Source of the DNA: Gonocerus acuteangulatus
Taxonomy: Eukaryota > Arthropoda > Insecta > Hemiptera > Coreidae
DNA length: 64,000 nt
NCBI GenBank assembly: GCA_946811695.1
Contig: OX328124.1
Coordinates: forward strand, 32,363,648-32,427,647
Direction: 5' to 3'
Each line of letters opens with the position of its first letter. Within the stretch, counting starts at the first letter, position 1. Both the position numbers and the translations under genes were made by a program. The notes under the pieces are model-generated. The model ran no database searches and had not been told where the DNA came from. It saw only the letters and a program-made list of their open reading frames with translations. Below are positions 22,264-33,056 of the stretch, piece by piece.

Positions 22264-22493
22264 TAGTTCCTTTAATATGACAAAAACATGTGAACAAGTG
22301 GAGCATGGTCATTCGATACAAATAAATTCCCCACCTAATAGGTTTGGATTGCCATTTTGATAGGATCAAGTCAGTCGGAGAAAACTGTGCTTCAACGTTC
22401 TAAAAACATTGGTTTCGTTACATTCTAAGCTCTCCACATCATTACAGATACACGGAAACACTCTAAGATGCTTGAGAATTTGTAAGCGTAAAG

Positions 22494-22541
22494 GGTCTTT
22501 TTGCGAAGACCACATCCAGTTACTTTTGAAGTAGCAGTAGT
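22494..22541 (+). repeat. Left arm of a distant 47-bp inverted repeat
   Basis: GGGTCTTTTTGCGAAGACCA, continuing to AGCAGTAGTG, recurs in reverse complement at about 27939-27987 (CACTACTGCTACTTC to AAAAAGACCC). The arms flank the RC-A/PLE complex between them at similar distances, about 140 bp to the left and 515 bp to the right. Confidence 0.7.
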
Positions 22542-23730
22542 GTTTTATAACAGTTACTCGTACTCGCTGATAAGCTTACTGATTAGCTTAGAGGTTCTTG
22601 GCTGGTTATCTATTACTACTTGACTCGTTATCTACGGTTATAATTCATATTAGAATGACGGCAAGCAATATTTATTAATAAAAAGTCCGTCACGCAGGAG
22701 CTGCATAACTAAGCAATTTCCTCAGAATTTGGGTAGTGTAGACTGCTTTCCAGAACAATTTGCTTAAAATATCCTACATAAATAAAATAAAAACATGAAT
22801 AGTTCTCTTTTAATTTTGTAATGAGTAACTGATAAATTATTAATTTGCTTCCAGAGTTATGTTTACACATGGTACCTACTACACTACGTAATAAATACAA
22901 AAAACTTCATATTATCGTATTTTGATCTAACGCAGGAACCGGATACAGTCCCTCTAGCGCTCCTTGCGGCGCCTTTGTGGACCTATGTCTGGCTGGCTTT
23001 TCTATTAAAATATATTACAAAGTAAACCCCCCTTTCCGATTGACCGATTCAGCTCATTTTTTTAACACTTCTTTCTCATGAGTTACCCACGATGTATACC
23101 GCGTTTCGTTACAATACAGCAGAAATTACGACCAGTATGAGTATATTAGTAATTTGGGTCCGGAGTAAACCCCCCCTCCTAATGAACCTATTTAGTTTAT
23201 TTTTACATCACATATTTACCTGTAGATTACCACTACGATTACCGAGTTTCGTCGAAATATATCAAAAATCACGGTTGGTAGTGGCGAATTGGTATTGTGG
23301 GTCTGGAGTAAACCCCCCCCCCCCTCCTAATGAACCGGTTTAGTTTATTTTTACAACACACATTTACCTGTAGATTACCACTATGAATACAGAGTTTCGT
23401 CGAAATATAACTAAAATCACGGCTGGTAGTGGCGAATTGGTATTTCGGTCCGGAGTAAACCCCCCCTCCTTATGAACCGATTTAGTTCATTTTTATATCT
23501 CACTTTTCTCTCTATATTACCACTACGAATACCAAGTTTCGTTGAAATATAACAAATATTACGGCTGAAATGGTCAAATTAGTGTTTTGGGTTCGGGGTA
23601 AACCCCTCCTTCCGGTGGACCGATTTTGGTGGTTAACGAACTCGTTCAATCGTTTGCTAATTGAATGCTATATACCAAGTTTCGTGACGAAAAAACAAAA
23701 ACTCTGGCCGCTATCGTGTTAACAGACACA

Positions 23731-23731
<1 letters not shown>

Positions 23732-23785
<54 letters not shown>
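23732..23785. repeat. (TA)n microsatellite, PLE insertion site
   Basis: A pure TA run in the RC-A element. The PLE 3' terminus abuts its right side. The corresponding run on the far side of the gap is 27244-27298. Confidence 0.95.
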
Positions 23786-23787
<2 letters not shown>

Positions 23788-23885
23788 TGATGATTAGATA
23801 GTTAGCCGTCGAGGTGATAAGTACAGATGGAATGGTTGGGATTCGGCTAAATAAACCTCAATATGATTTTGTTTTAAAAAAATCT

Positions 23886-23930
23886 ATATTTCGGACGTTT
23901 CGGCTACTCATTGGTAGCCTTCGTCAGCTA
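23886..23930 (-). ncRNA. Hammerhead-ribozyme-like motif 2, in the PLE terminal repeat
   Basis: Minus strand: CUGACGA (core), A, GGCUAC-CAAUGA-GUAGCC (6-bp stem II), GAAA, CGUC. The stem III segment is ACGU, self-complementary with no loop, followed by C17. Stem I is weak: one C-G pair, a mismatch, then three A-U pairs. PLEs are known to carry small type-I hammerheads in their terminal repeats, so the position supports the call. Activity is inferred, not shown. Confidence 0.75.
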
Positions 23931-24426
23931 AAATGACAAAAAAAAGAAATTAATACAGAAACAATCAAGAAAAATTTATAATTGTGATAGGTAACAGAAC
24001 TATAGATACAGTTTAACTTATAACAGAACATATCGTCTTAAAATTCTTAGAAAGAGTAGAATGAAAAAGAAAATAGGTACAGTAATTGATTTTAATAGTA
24101 ATTAGTAACATTAATTGATTTTACAAAGAAATAAGAGAACTATATACCAATGACAAATATAGTAGCTAATAGTAACATTAATTAATTTTACAAAGAAATA
24201 AGATACTACATACCAATGGAAATGCCGAGCGGCAGAGGAAGACCAAGGTTGGCAATTAAGTAACCATTGTGAAAGTGTCTAAGGAAAAAAGGAATCTGCA
24301 AGGGGTATATGTAACTGGAAACAACAAGAGGTGGGGGAAAACGGGCGGTAGGATCAAACAGATTTTTATGACAGGAAAGGAGAAAAAGGTGTTAATGGAA
24401 GGATACCCAAGGGGCAAGGTAAAAAT

Positions 24427-26543
24427 CTAGGTAGGTGGTCGGGCGAGTATTTGGAAAATATTAGCGTACATAGGAGAAATGCCTTGTTGGTCAGTTTTGT
24501 AATTTATATTGTTTTTGTTTAAGTTTATGTGTACACATTCCGAGATCTGTAGTCTTTTTTTGTTACGTTGTGTAGAAAGAATTTTCGTGTCGTCGAAGTT
24601 AAAAGTGTGTTTTTGTGTAATGGCGTGTTTTGCAAGTGCAGATTTATCTATTTCTTTATTAGTGATGGTTCGTTTATGTTGTGTAAGACGTGAGTGAATG
24701 TCATTTATGGTTTCTCCTATGTATACACCATGACAGGAAGGGGTTTGGCAAGGGACTTGGTAAACACATCGGGTTGTATGTTCAAAAGGGATGGGATCTT
24801 TGAGTTTGGTGTAGAGGGTTTTGAGTTTGTTGGTAGTTTTCAAACCAAAGTTTAGGGAAGGGTAGGATTTTTTAATTGTCTTTGTAAGTTTATCAGTCAG
24901 TCCAGGTGTAAATGGTAGAGATCGGAACATTTGGGAACTGGGAGTTAGGGAAGAATTGGGAGAGATAGTGCTGGAAGGTTGGGATTTTACTTTTTTAACA
25001 AGGGATTTTATGAGGTTGGGGGGAAATTGGTTGCGTGCCAATATATCTGAGGCGATATTAATATTTTTATTGTGGAAGGAAGCATGGGATAGGGAGAGGA
25101 CTCGGCGAAGGAGATTTCTGGCTACATTAATCTTGAGGTGGTAAGGATGGGATGAATGAAAATTAAGTAACCGTCCCGAGTATGTGGGTTTTGTGTACCA
25201 GTCAGTAATAATAGTACCGTCAGTCTGTCTAATTAGTAAGATGTCCAAGTATGGGAGCTGTCTGTCCTGTTCTATTTCGACTGTAAATTGAAGCCTAGGG
25301 TAAAAGGAATTGAAACAGGTAAGTATGTCTGTTAGTCTGTTTGGGTTAATCATCAGCAAAAGATCGTCTACGTATTTGCAGATGAATGAGATGTCATGGG
25401 GAAACTGTGGGACGAGGGAGTTGAGAAGATCGTTGAGAAGGATTGAGGATAAATCGGGTGCAAGACAGTTGCCCATGGCTAGACCTTCAATTTGTTTATA
25501 GAATTTCCCATCATATTTAAAAAAACCGCTGTTAACACAAAGTTTTAGACTTTCTATAAACAGATCAAAGGATAGAGGGCTATGGAGGTGGAGGGTGGGC
25601 CAATGGTTTTCGATAATTTCTAGCGTTTTGGCTAGTGGGACGTTAGTGAATAAGGATGTGGCATCAATGGAAACTAAAATGTGGCCGTGGGGAATGGTTA
25701 GGTTGGATAATTTAGAAATTAGGTCAAAAGAATTTTTTATATCATAGGGATTATTATGGCTAAGTATTTGTAATGAGGGAAGAAGAAATTTACTGAGGCT
25801 GGAAGAGGGAGAATCTATATTGGCAATGATGGGACGAAGGGGATTACCAGGTTTGTGGATTTTGGGGAGGCCATAGGCACGCGGTGGGAGGGAATTGTGG
25901 GAAATTAAGAAGGTCTTAGTGGATTTGTCGATTTCGTTAGAGTTAAAAAGTTTGTGGATGTGTTCGTTGAATTTTCGTTCTTGTATTTTCGTAATGTCCT
26001 TAGGAATGGGTAAGTATGTATTGGTGTCGTTGAATAAGTTGGTCATTTTTTCGTTGTATTCTGTTCTGTCCATGATGACGGTCGTGTTTCCCTTGTCGGA
26101 TTTAGTACATATTATGTTGTTCATGTGTCCGTAAGAAAGTTTTGGTGTGTTTTAGGTCTTTGTAAAATTCAGTGGAAAGGTGGGAGTGGCTGGGAGAAGG
26201 AATTTGTAAGAAATTGGTGATGCTATTAACTACTTTAGAGCGGGTTTGGTCTTCCTCTTTACAAGGAACGGTTTGTAGTATGTATTCTACATCGGTAATT
26301 ATTTTGGGAACAACAATACGCTGGTGTAGGAGGTAAAGAAAATTTTTCTCCTAAACAAAGTATGTTGTTAACCTGAGGGGGGACGTTAACCGAGGAGATG
26401 TTTTTTACCCAGTTTTCGTCACCGATGGGGCGGTGAACGTGATTCTGGCGAGTTTTATTAAATTTTTGGAAAAGATTCATTTTTAACTTCGATTTTAAAC
26501 TATTACAAATGTTTGAAATAAAGTTGGATATGTCATTAAACAG
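24427..26543 (-). pseudogene. PLE reverse transcriptase with GIY-YIG endonuclease, frameshifted
   Basis: The main frame (24427-26124, 565 codons) holds the RT and endonuclease. Landmarks are TKSDKGN (7-13), PPRAYGLPKIHKPG (80-93), motif A SIDATSLFTNVP (152-163), motif B GLAMGNCLAP (214-223), and the catalytic YVDD (251-254). Later come YTKPTYSGRLLNFHSSHP (310-327), a cysteine-containing CVYQVPC (453-459), VYIGET (467-472), R479 and H483 of the GIY-YIG nuclease. Upstream sequence to 26543 continues the N-terminus in two other frames (NLFQKFNKTRQNH; IITDVEYILQTV). Frameshifts therefore fall near 26115 and 26285. The RT core and nuclease look intact, so the element is recent, but the whole protein cannot be made from this copy unless the shifts are sequencing errors. 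Confidence 0.9.
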
Positions 26544-26555
26544 GTAAGAAATTTT

Positions 26556-26855
26556 TACCCATTCCTAAGGACATTACGAAAATACAAGAACGAAAATTCA
26601 ACGAACACATCCACAAACTTTTTAACTCTAACGAAATCGACAAATCCACTAAGACCTTCTTAATTTCCCACAATTCCCTCCCACCGCGTGCCTATGGCCT
26701 CCCCAAAATCCACAAACCTGGTAATCCCCTTCGTCCCATCATTGCCAATATAGATTCTCCCTCTTCCAGCCTCAGTAAATTTCTTCTTCCCTCATTACAA
26801 ATACTTAGCCATAATAATCCTATGATATAAAAAATTCTTTTGACCTAATTTCTAA
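26556..26855 (+). pseudogene. Inverted partial copy of the same PLE ORF
   Basis: From TTTACCCATTCCTAAGG onward this is the reverse complement of about 25735-26012 in the PLE, covering the PKDITKIQER to SFDLIS part of the RT. It runs to the N gap with near identity. One C is missing at about 26820 (AATCCTATG against AATCCCTATG), which shifts the frame. It faces the main copy head to head. Confidence 0.9.
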
Positions 26856-27055
26856 NNNNNNNNNNNNNNNNNNNNNNNNNNNNNNNNNNNNNNNNNNNNN
26901 NNNNNNNNNNNNNNNNNNNNNNNNNNNNNNNNNNNNNNNNNNNNNNNNNNNNNNNNNNNNNNNNNNNNNNNNNNNNNNNNNNNNNNNNNNNNNNNNNNNN
27001 NNNNNNNNNNNNNNNNNNNNNNNNNNNNNNNNNNNNNNNNNNNNNNNNNNNNNNN
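26856..27055. other. Assembly gap, exactly 200 N
   Basis: A run of exactly 200 N. The round number suggests a placeholder, so the true distance is unknown. The reading frames drawn across it are meaningless. Confidence 0.99.
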
Positions 27056-27239
27056 ATATAACAAATATTACGGCTGAAATGGTCAAATTAGTGTTTTGGG
27101 TTCGGGGTAAACCCCTCCTTCCGGTGGACCGATTTTGGTGGTTAACGAACTCGTTCAATCGTTTGCTAATTGAATGCTATATACCAAGTTTCGTGACGAA
27201 AAAACAAAAACTCTGGCCGCTATCGTGTTAACAGACACA

Positions 27240-27298
<59 letters not shown>
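27056..27298. repeat. Exact duplicate of 23546-23785 beyond the gap
   Basis: The sequence after the gap (ATATAACAAATATTACGGCT onward) repeats 23546 to the end of its (TA)n with no difference that I can see. The RC-A 5' half then follows. The same RC-A segment is thus present on both sides of the PLE. Confidence 0.9.
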
Positions 27299-27302
<4 letters not shown>

Positions 27303-27425
27303 TTTAACGGGGGTCATTTTCGGTGTCTACTAGGTAGGATAGATTAAGATTTGAAGAAATTTTTCAAAAATTCCGTCATGAGTCCAACCTCAATAGCTAC
27401 TTTCCTTCGGAGGAAAGTGCTAAAA

Positions 27426-28780
27426 GGTTAATATGATCAAAATCAATTCTCTCAACTATGAAATAAGTTATTAAGCATTAAAGTTGACTGTTTTGCAGGT
27501 TATGAAGGATAACAAACAACGATATTTGTAAACAAACATATTTTATTCCTTTTCTCTCTCTCTCTTTTTTGGATATTTTACATTTATGAGGCATTAAATG
27601 CTATGCGTTTCCGCTCGCTCAAGAAGATATCAAAACCCTAGTCAATCCAACTCTCAATTAATAGAATTATATTAATTTTAGCGACTCTAGTCTATTCTTC
27701 AACTCGCTAAATTAATAGGATTCCATTAATTTTTCCGATTAAGAAACCAATCCCTTTTTCTTTGTCAGGAACATCGCGAACTAATTGTAAAAGACTCATT
27801 TTTCTCACTAACATAAACAGAGCTTTTTCATAAACAAAAGCTAATTTACTGTTGAAGGTTAATTTCTCCTAGCAAGAACCAATGGAATTGGTCATCAGAA
27901 TCCTCAAGGAGTTATGCGCTGAATCTCTGATACAATCACTACTGCTACTTCAAAAGTAACTGGATGTGGTCTTCGCAAAAAGACCCAGCGTAAATTTAAA
28001 TCTGATATTTAGAAATATCCCCTTATCAGAAGCATTTCCGGCATATTGATAGCGGCGATATTTAGCTTTTATCTCATATTTATAACACTGGGTGACTTGC
28101 AGGCACTTTGGAATTATCAAAGCGGAACCTTAGGTTTTTTTTTTTTATTATATGTCTTTATTTGACAATTATACAATACACTAAGTATTTTTTATAATTC
28201 TTCTGTCCATGATTAAATGACCGGTAGTAAAAATTCCCGTTGGCCAAAACTTCATTGCTCGAAATAAAAACTAGAGGATTGAATTTTGCTTTAGTGCAGC
28301 TATTTACAATATTTATCGTATTTTACATAGTTTGATCTTTATGCCATTTGTGTTTAAGGAGGCGGTAACGGATTCCATACGTTTCTATGCATTAAAATTA
28401 ATTAACAACTATTATAATGCGAAAGAGATAGGATAGATTTGATATGGAAAATTTAAATTGTAAAAAAAAAAAAAAAAAAAAATAATAATGAACTGAATTT
28501 TGTCCAAAATGAGAGAGCAATATGAAAATACATTGTGAATGAATATACAATAAAATAATAGCAATATTCTTGTTTATAGAAAGAACAAATGAATAAAAAT
28601 AACGTAATTTAAATTTTAATTAATTAGCTAATTGGAATTTTAAAAAAATGGCCAAAGAGTTAGGTGCAGATTAAAAATACGATCTCCAATCTAGTATTTT
28701 TTCCATTCACATTTGTCCTAAACGGTTCAAGATGAGGTGTAGAACTTTTATCGTTCGATTCCTCTTATCAAAATACTGAT
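27426..28780. other. Mostly unique AT-rich stretch
   Basis: Contains the right arm of the 47-bp inverted repeat (about 27939-27987) and a poly(A) tract (28460-28481). No gene-like ORF. CAATCCAACTCTCAATTAATAG near 27645 is echoed loosely at 27710, too weakly to call a repeat. Confidence 0.5.
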
Positions 28781-28784
28781 AAAA

Positions 28785-28835
28785 AGTACACCTCGCAGGA
28801 GTTGTGTCATTTTATCGCTTTTCCGTGTTGATGAA
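28785..28835 (-). mobile_element. RC-B 3' end, degenerate, minus strand
   Basis: AAAAAGTACACCTCGCAGGA, then GTTGTGTCATTTTATCGC, aligns with the RC-B terminal block AAAAGTCCGTCTCGCAGGAA / CTGCGTCATCTTAGCGC. The rest of that copy is not recognisable. Confidence 0.5.
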
Positions 28836-28916
28836 TCATTTCTATTTGAAATATTCTATGGTTCTCACGAGGCGTTAAAATATCTGAACTTCCTACTCGT
28901 AGGAGGGTGTGTCCAT

Positions 28917-29072
28917 TTTAGCGCGGTTCCTCCCTCCCCCATAGGGAGGAACCCCGCTTATAGGGTTGATACAATGAAACAATCCGGAAGTGCCGACTAG
29001 AAAATTTCGCGTTTCAGAACCCCTAGAGACCGAAAATAACGTTCAAATTTGTATATATATATATGTATATAT

Positions 29073-29114
<42 letters not shown>

Positions 29115-30868
29115 CTGTTCGCTCTCTAGATAGAAGACGAATGGTCCGATTTTGATGAAATTTGGTACAAAAATCCTTCGTCCAATTTGAAAGGTCAAGT
29201 TCGTTAACCAGCAAAATCCGCCTACTGGAAGATGGCGTTTGGGGCGAAATTCGCGCAAAAAAAATCGTAACGCTTACGTTTTTGAGTTCATAAGCTTCTA
29301 AGTACTCGTTTTATATGATTCCTGAGCTAGGAAAACGAATGAAACCATTTTCAAGGCGATAGCTTTAACCGTTTTCGAGAAAATTGGAAAAATATGTTTT
29401 GAATTCCGTTTTTGGTTTGGGTACTTAGAATCATGGGATTCAGTTGAAACATTTTCTGCATGTTCTACTTTCATCAAAACTAATATGTTGAAATTTTGGT
29501 TACTTTTGGAGTTAAGGAAGGGTTAGAATAAAATATTTTATTAACAGACATAAAAAGATTTAGTAACTTTGTTTACTTTCATTAATATCTCGAAAAAGGT
29601 TGAGAATCTTGGTAAACGAAAGAATACCATTAGAAAGCTTATTAAATGCTCTAAAAAAAAGGTTCTAATGAAAGTTTTGATTAGGCGATGTCAATCGGAG
29701 AAATAAGAGCTTAAACCTTTAAAGTAATTGATTTCGTTTATTCGAACTGTTCTTTTTGTCTGTTTTTTATTCCTTGTTATTTTTTAATTGCTTATTGTTG
29801 GATAATGGATTTGAAAATAAAACAGGTTAAGAAAAATAAGAAAAACAATTTAATGTTAGAGATATGGATTTCCAAGATATATAGCTTTTCAACTGCCTAG
29901 CGTCCTTCCTAGGGAGGGTTCTTTGTCTTTGATTTTGGTACTTAGAATTATGGGATACAGTTGAAACATTTTCTGCATGTTGGAGTTTCATCAACACTAA
30001 TATGTTGAAATTTTTGTTACGTTTAGAGTAAAGGAAGGGTTAGAATAAAATATTTTATTAACAGACAAAAAAAGTTTTGGTAACTTTGTATAATTTCGTT
30101 AGTATCTCGAAAACCGTTGACAATCTTGTGAAGCGGAAGATTACCATTCGGAAGCTTACTAAATGCTCTACAAAAAAGGTTCTGAAGAAAGTTTTAATTA
30201 GGCGTTGTCAATCGTAGAAATAAGTGCTTAAAACATTAAAGTAATTGATTTTGCTTATTCGAACTGTTCTTTTTGTCTGTTTTTATTCCTTGTTATTTTT
30301 TAATTGCTTATAGTTGGATAATGTATTTTACAATAAAACAGATTAGGCAAAATAAGAAAAACAATTCATTGTTAGAAATATAGCTTGCCAAGAGAAAAAG
30401 ATTCGTTGACGTCTTTTGAATATTTTCAATTGCCTTTATGCTGTTGGTTTTTTTATTTTATTTTTTAATTGATTTTATCTGTAGAATTATTACTATAGTA
30501 AAAGAACACAGGAATGTGTGAAAATATTTGATATTTTCCAATTCATTGAAACGTATGAAATGAAGTATCGGTAGAAGAGGATTCTAGGGTCTTGCGGACC
30601 TGACCCCAGGTATAGCGATAAAACCCTTTGAACAAAGGCCGAGGAAAATATTATCTGTTTCTATTCTATGCTTTTCAAATGAGAATAGGGATATGAACAG
30701 GAACCGGGGTCTCCCGTGGTCTAATGGCTAGCGCCTTGGATTCATAAGCGGGAGATGTTGGGATCGATTCCCAACCTCCGGCAGGAATTTTATCATCCCA
30801 CGGCTCGCTGGTGAAATTCCTCGCTACACCCTGGATGTCGGCGCTAATGACCTAGATGTAGATGTGCC

Positions 30869-30920
<52 letters not shown>

Positions 30921-30961
30921 AACCGCGCTAAGATGACGCAGTTCCTGCGAGTCGGACTTTT
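28917..30961 (+). mobile_element. RC-B Helentron-like element, near-complete copy with SINE
   Basis: Starts TTTTAGCGCGGTTCC. A hairpin GTTCCTCCCT/AGGGAGGAAC follows, then the TCCGGAAGTGCCGACTAG module, TA runs (29053-29111) and the core from GTCCGATTTTGATGAAATTT at 29142. Two tandem versions of the core tail (GGTACTTAGAATCATGGG and GGTACTTAGAATTATGGG) lie about 530 bp apart. The 3' end at 30919-30961 has GGAACCGCGCTAAG, CGCAG-TTC-CTGCG, GTCGGACTTTTT. A SINE is inserted exactly at the start of the 3' subterminal repeat. Confidence 0.8.
30707..30918 (+). mobile_element. tRNA-derived SINE, family S1, with long poly(A)
   Basis: Head GGGGTCTCCCGTGGTCTAAT and GGCTAGCGCC (A-box region), B box GGGATCGATTCCC, a short body ending GGATGTCGGCGCTAATG, and a poly(A) tail of almost 50 bases (30870-30917). 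Short target duplication GGAACCG at 30700-30706 and 30919-30925. Other S1 copies are at 41430, 42882 and 50816. The long uninterrupted tail suggests a young insertion. Confidence 0.88.
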
Positions 30962-31420
30962 TATCCCTAGTGTCACTTCTCGGAAAAATTTAGAATACAA
31001 GCAGTATTTCTCAATCTTTCGTGAAAAATGTAAACACATGTAAAAATGTGAAATAAAATCTCGAAGCATACCAAGATCCTAGGCGCTACAACAGAAAACT
31101 GACAGTTTCGATAACGCAAATTACTCTATTTAATCACGGATTTCTCCAAATGAGATCGGTCTACTAAAATTCAAATCAAAAGGTAAGTGCAACGATTTTC
31201 TTCGCGCGAATTTCTTCCATAATACTGCTAGTTAACAAATTCGATCTATCAAATTCACAAAGTATTTTTAAGCCAGCTAGAGAGCGTACGTACATACATG
31301 CATGCCGTTATTTTCTATTGGTTCTGAAAAGTGAAATTTTCTAGCCGGCACTTCCGGATTGCGTCATGAAGTCAACTTCATAAGCGGGGTTCGTATCAAT
31401 GGAGGGAGGAAAAGGAAGAA
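30962..31420 (-). mobile_element. RC-B fragment, minus strand
   Basis: Minus-strand RC-B sequence: ATCTCGAAG blocks, TCTTCGCGCGAATTTCTTCC, and the 5' module AGCCGGCACTTCCGGATTGC with TCAACTTCATAAGCGGGG. It ends in a degenerate GGAGGGAGG near 31420. The TA run is replaced by GTACGTACATACATGCATGC at 31287-31306. Confidence 0.6.
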
Positions 31421-31991
31421 ACTTTGCCTTAAAATCGATAGCAATTGGATTTAATAATCAACATTGAAAGCGGCTTAAGATGAATTTTCATTTTGAAAAT
31501 AAAATAAATTAAGTAAACCGTTAAAACGACCGCTAATAAAGCATAAGTACAAACATCAAACCCATAATACTTTGTCTATGAATATGATTTTTTTTGTTAT
31601 ATCCTAATATTATTTTCTATTATTTGCGTGCGCTGTATGATGTGTATATTGATTTCAGTGTCTGTTGTTAAATATAATTATTGAGAGATTTGAAGTTAAC
31701 TAAATATCTAAATGTTTTTTTTTTGTTTGGATAACGTCAGCAGAATGTCAATAAATAACAACGTTATAAACTCCATTTATGCTTCCTGTCTGGTTTTGCA
31801 TCAGCTGATGCCTCTTCATAATCACAAAATGTTTTTAAAATACCAATTCTAACCTCAAGAAAAAGTTTCTGCTAGAGCGGACACATCTATCAGAAGTTTC
31901 GCCTGTAATTAGGCTGGGAAATTAGAACTTTAATTGTTTCCGTACCCCTGGGGATGGAATATTTAGATCGCTTACTAACATTTCTGCCTAA
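31421..31991. other. AT-rich stretch, nothing recognised
   Basis: No repeat end or gene-like ORF seen. The minus-strand frame at 31890-32105 overlaps the tandem duplication and looks fortuitous. Confidence 0.45.
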
Positions 31992-32197
31992 TATATTACC
32001 AAAACTAATCATTGAGGACGCAGTGTAGGAATCTAGTCTCAGCAACTGGCTATTCCCGACAAGCTTTAGGTTTGTTCCCTTCATATCTGCCTTATATATT
32101 ACCAAAACTAATCATTGAGGACGCAGTGTAGGAATCTAGTCTCAGCAACTGGCTATTCCCGACAAGCTTTAGGTTTGTTCCCTTCATATCTGCCTTG
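31992..32197. repeat. Tandem duplication, 103-bp unit, 2 copies
   Basis: TATATTACCAAAACTAATCA at 31992 repeats at 32095, and the two units appear identical to the end at TTCATATCTGCCTT. Recent tandem duplication. Confidence 0.95.
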
Positions 32198-32831
32198 AAA
32201 TAGATAGTTTGTCATGGAGTTGTGTGCCATAATATGGATCATATTATGATCCATCTTTATGTACGAGATATTTCTCCTGTCTCAGATAAACGTGCTTTAT
32301 CTCTTGAATAGTTTACAAATCAATAAAATTCCTTATTCTACCTTTAGGCGATAATGCTTCGACATCAAACTCATATCTCTCATAAATGTTGAATAATAGT
32401 CTTCTATGATGTACTTCTCTGTCAGCTCGTAGGGCATCTCATTGCGGATTTGTAGGACCGAAGTTTTCTCGAAAATATTATAATACGTGTTCACAAGTCT
32501 TTTTTTTTTTATATAAGCGGGGGGTACAAAAACGTAACCGTGGAAGATTCTTCAAACAAAGTCTTCCGCAGTTATAATTTTATACCTAACTACTGTACCC
32601 ATACGCCCGAATAATAAGTAGTTCAGAGGATATTGTTCTTTGTGTTATTCGCCGATGAAACGAAACACACAAAACCACAATAATAATAAATATTTGATTG
32701 CAAGGGAAGGAATAAGTAAAATATATATTTTTTATTATTTAGTGTTTCGCTTCTAAGGCTATTTCATTCATTGCAGGAGTTACTGTACCATTATATTGAT
32801 TTAATGATGTAATGTACCTTATTATGATCTA

Positions 32832-33056
32832 ATGAATCAGAATTGTGAGCATACGTTAATTATTATTATTAGGAATACTACTAGAAGCTTACGGAGAAAG
32901 GGATTTCGAGGTAAGAGGGCTTTGGTTCAGCCCATTCCCAGGACTAAAGCAGAATTCTTCCAAGAATGCAAAATAGAATTGGAACATTTGCCCAAATTGG
33001 CTGAGTCCATTGTTTTAGACTCGCTAGGAATCCTCCATCACCATTTATACAAGTAA
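32832..33056 (+). pseudogene. LINE ORF C-terminal fragment
   Basis: The end of this frame, KLAESIVLDSLGILHHHLYK followed by a stop, matches the end of the minus-strand LINE fragment at 35.1 kb (LASLAESIPIDSLGILSYHI). Upstream, KGFRGKRALVQPIPRTKAEF parallels the GTRGTIPKATSDFF stretch there. This type of C-terminus, after an IIDPTIRYE region, is common in non-LTR retrotransposon proteins. The first 20 or so residues probably lie outside the true frame. No catalytic part is present. Confidence 0.55.

Larger units (their letters stand above)
20990..22400 (+). mobile_element. RC-B-related variant core, split by Tigger
   Basis: The sequence around 21029-21300 (GACGTGGGAAATCGAATGATC, ATCACATTCAAGACGATATC) is repeated at 58795-58925. 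In layout it parallels the RC-B core, with GGTACAAAAAT, TTTGTTAACAAGCTGAATC, GAGTTTTGAGTTTATA and an AAGACGATATCATTAACTG block. It resumes after the Tigger at 22266 with CATGTGAACAAGTGGAGCAT, which in the 58.9 kb copy is continuous. The minus-strand ORF here is a repeat translation. Confidence 0.5.
23786..26555 (-). mobile_element. Penelope-like element (PLE)
   Basis: Minus-strand retroelement. The frameshifted RT/GIY-YIG ORF occupies about 24427-26543. A 3' region of about 640 bp follows with a hammerhead motif at 23886-23930. The terminal block ends CGGCTAACTATCTAATCATC beside the (TA)n. The terminal block matches fragments at 5.25 kb and 46.45 kb. At 26556 the 5' side joins a partial copy in opposite orientation, an arrangement often found at PLE insertions. 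Confidence 0.85.
22681..27425 (-). mobile_element. RC-A Helentron-like element, copy 1, invaded by a PLE
   Basis: Minus-strand element. The 5' end is at 27425 (TTTTAGCACTTTCCTCCGAA on the minus strand). The hairpin, TTGGACTCATGACGG module and (TA)n follow. The core lies at 23540-23700. A set of about 120-bp tandem units (ACCGATTTAGTTTATTTTTA, then TACCACTACGAATAC, then a C-run) lies at about 23150-23540. The 3' end GCAGGAGCTGCATAACT and GGACTTTTT is at 22681-22715. The PLE sits in its (TA)n. A 200-base assembly gap and a duplicated flank also fall inside. Confidence 0.75.

Noticed and set aside
26820..27158. ORFs of 112 and 70 codons crossing the N gap
   Set aside because: They are composed mostly of X from the assembly gap.
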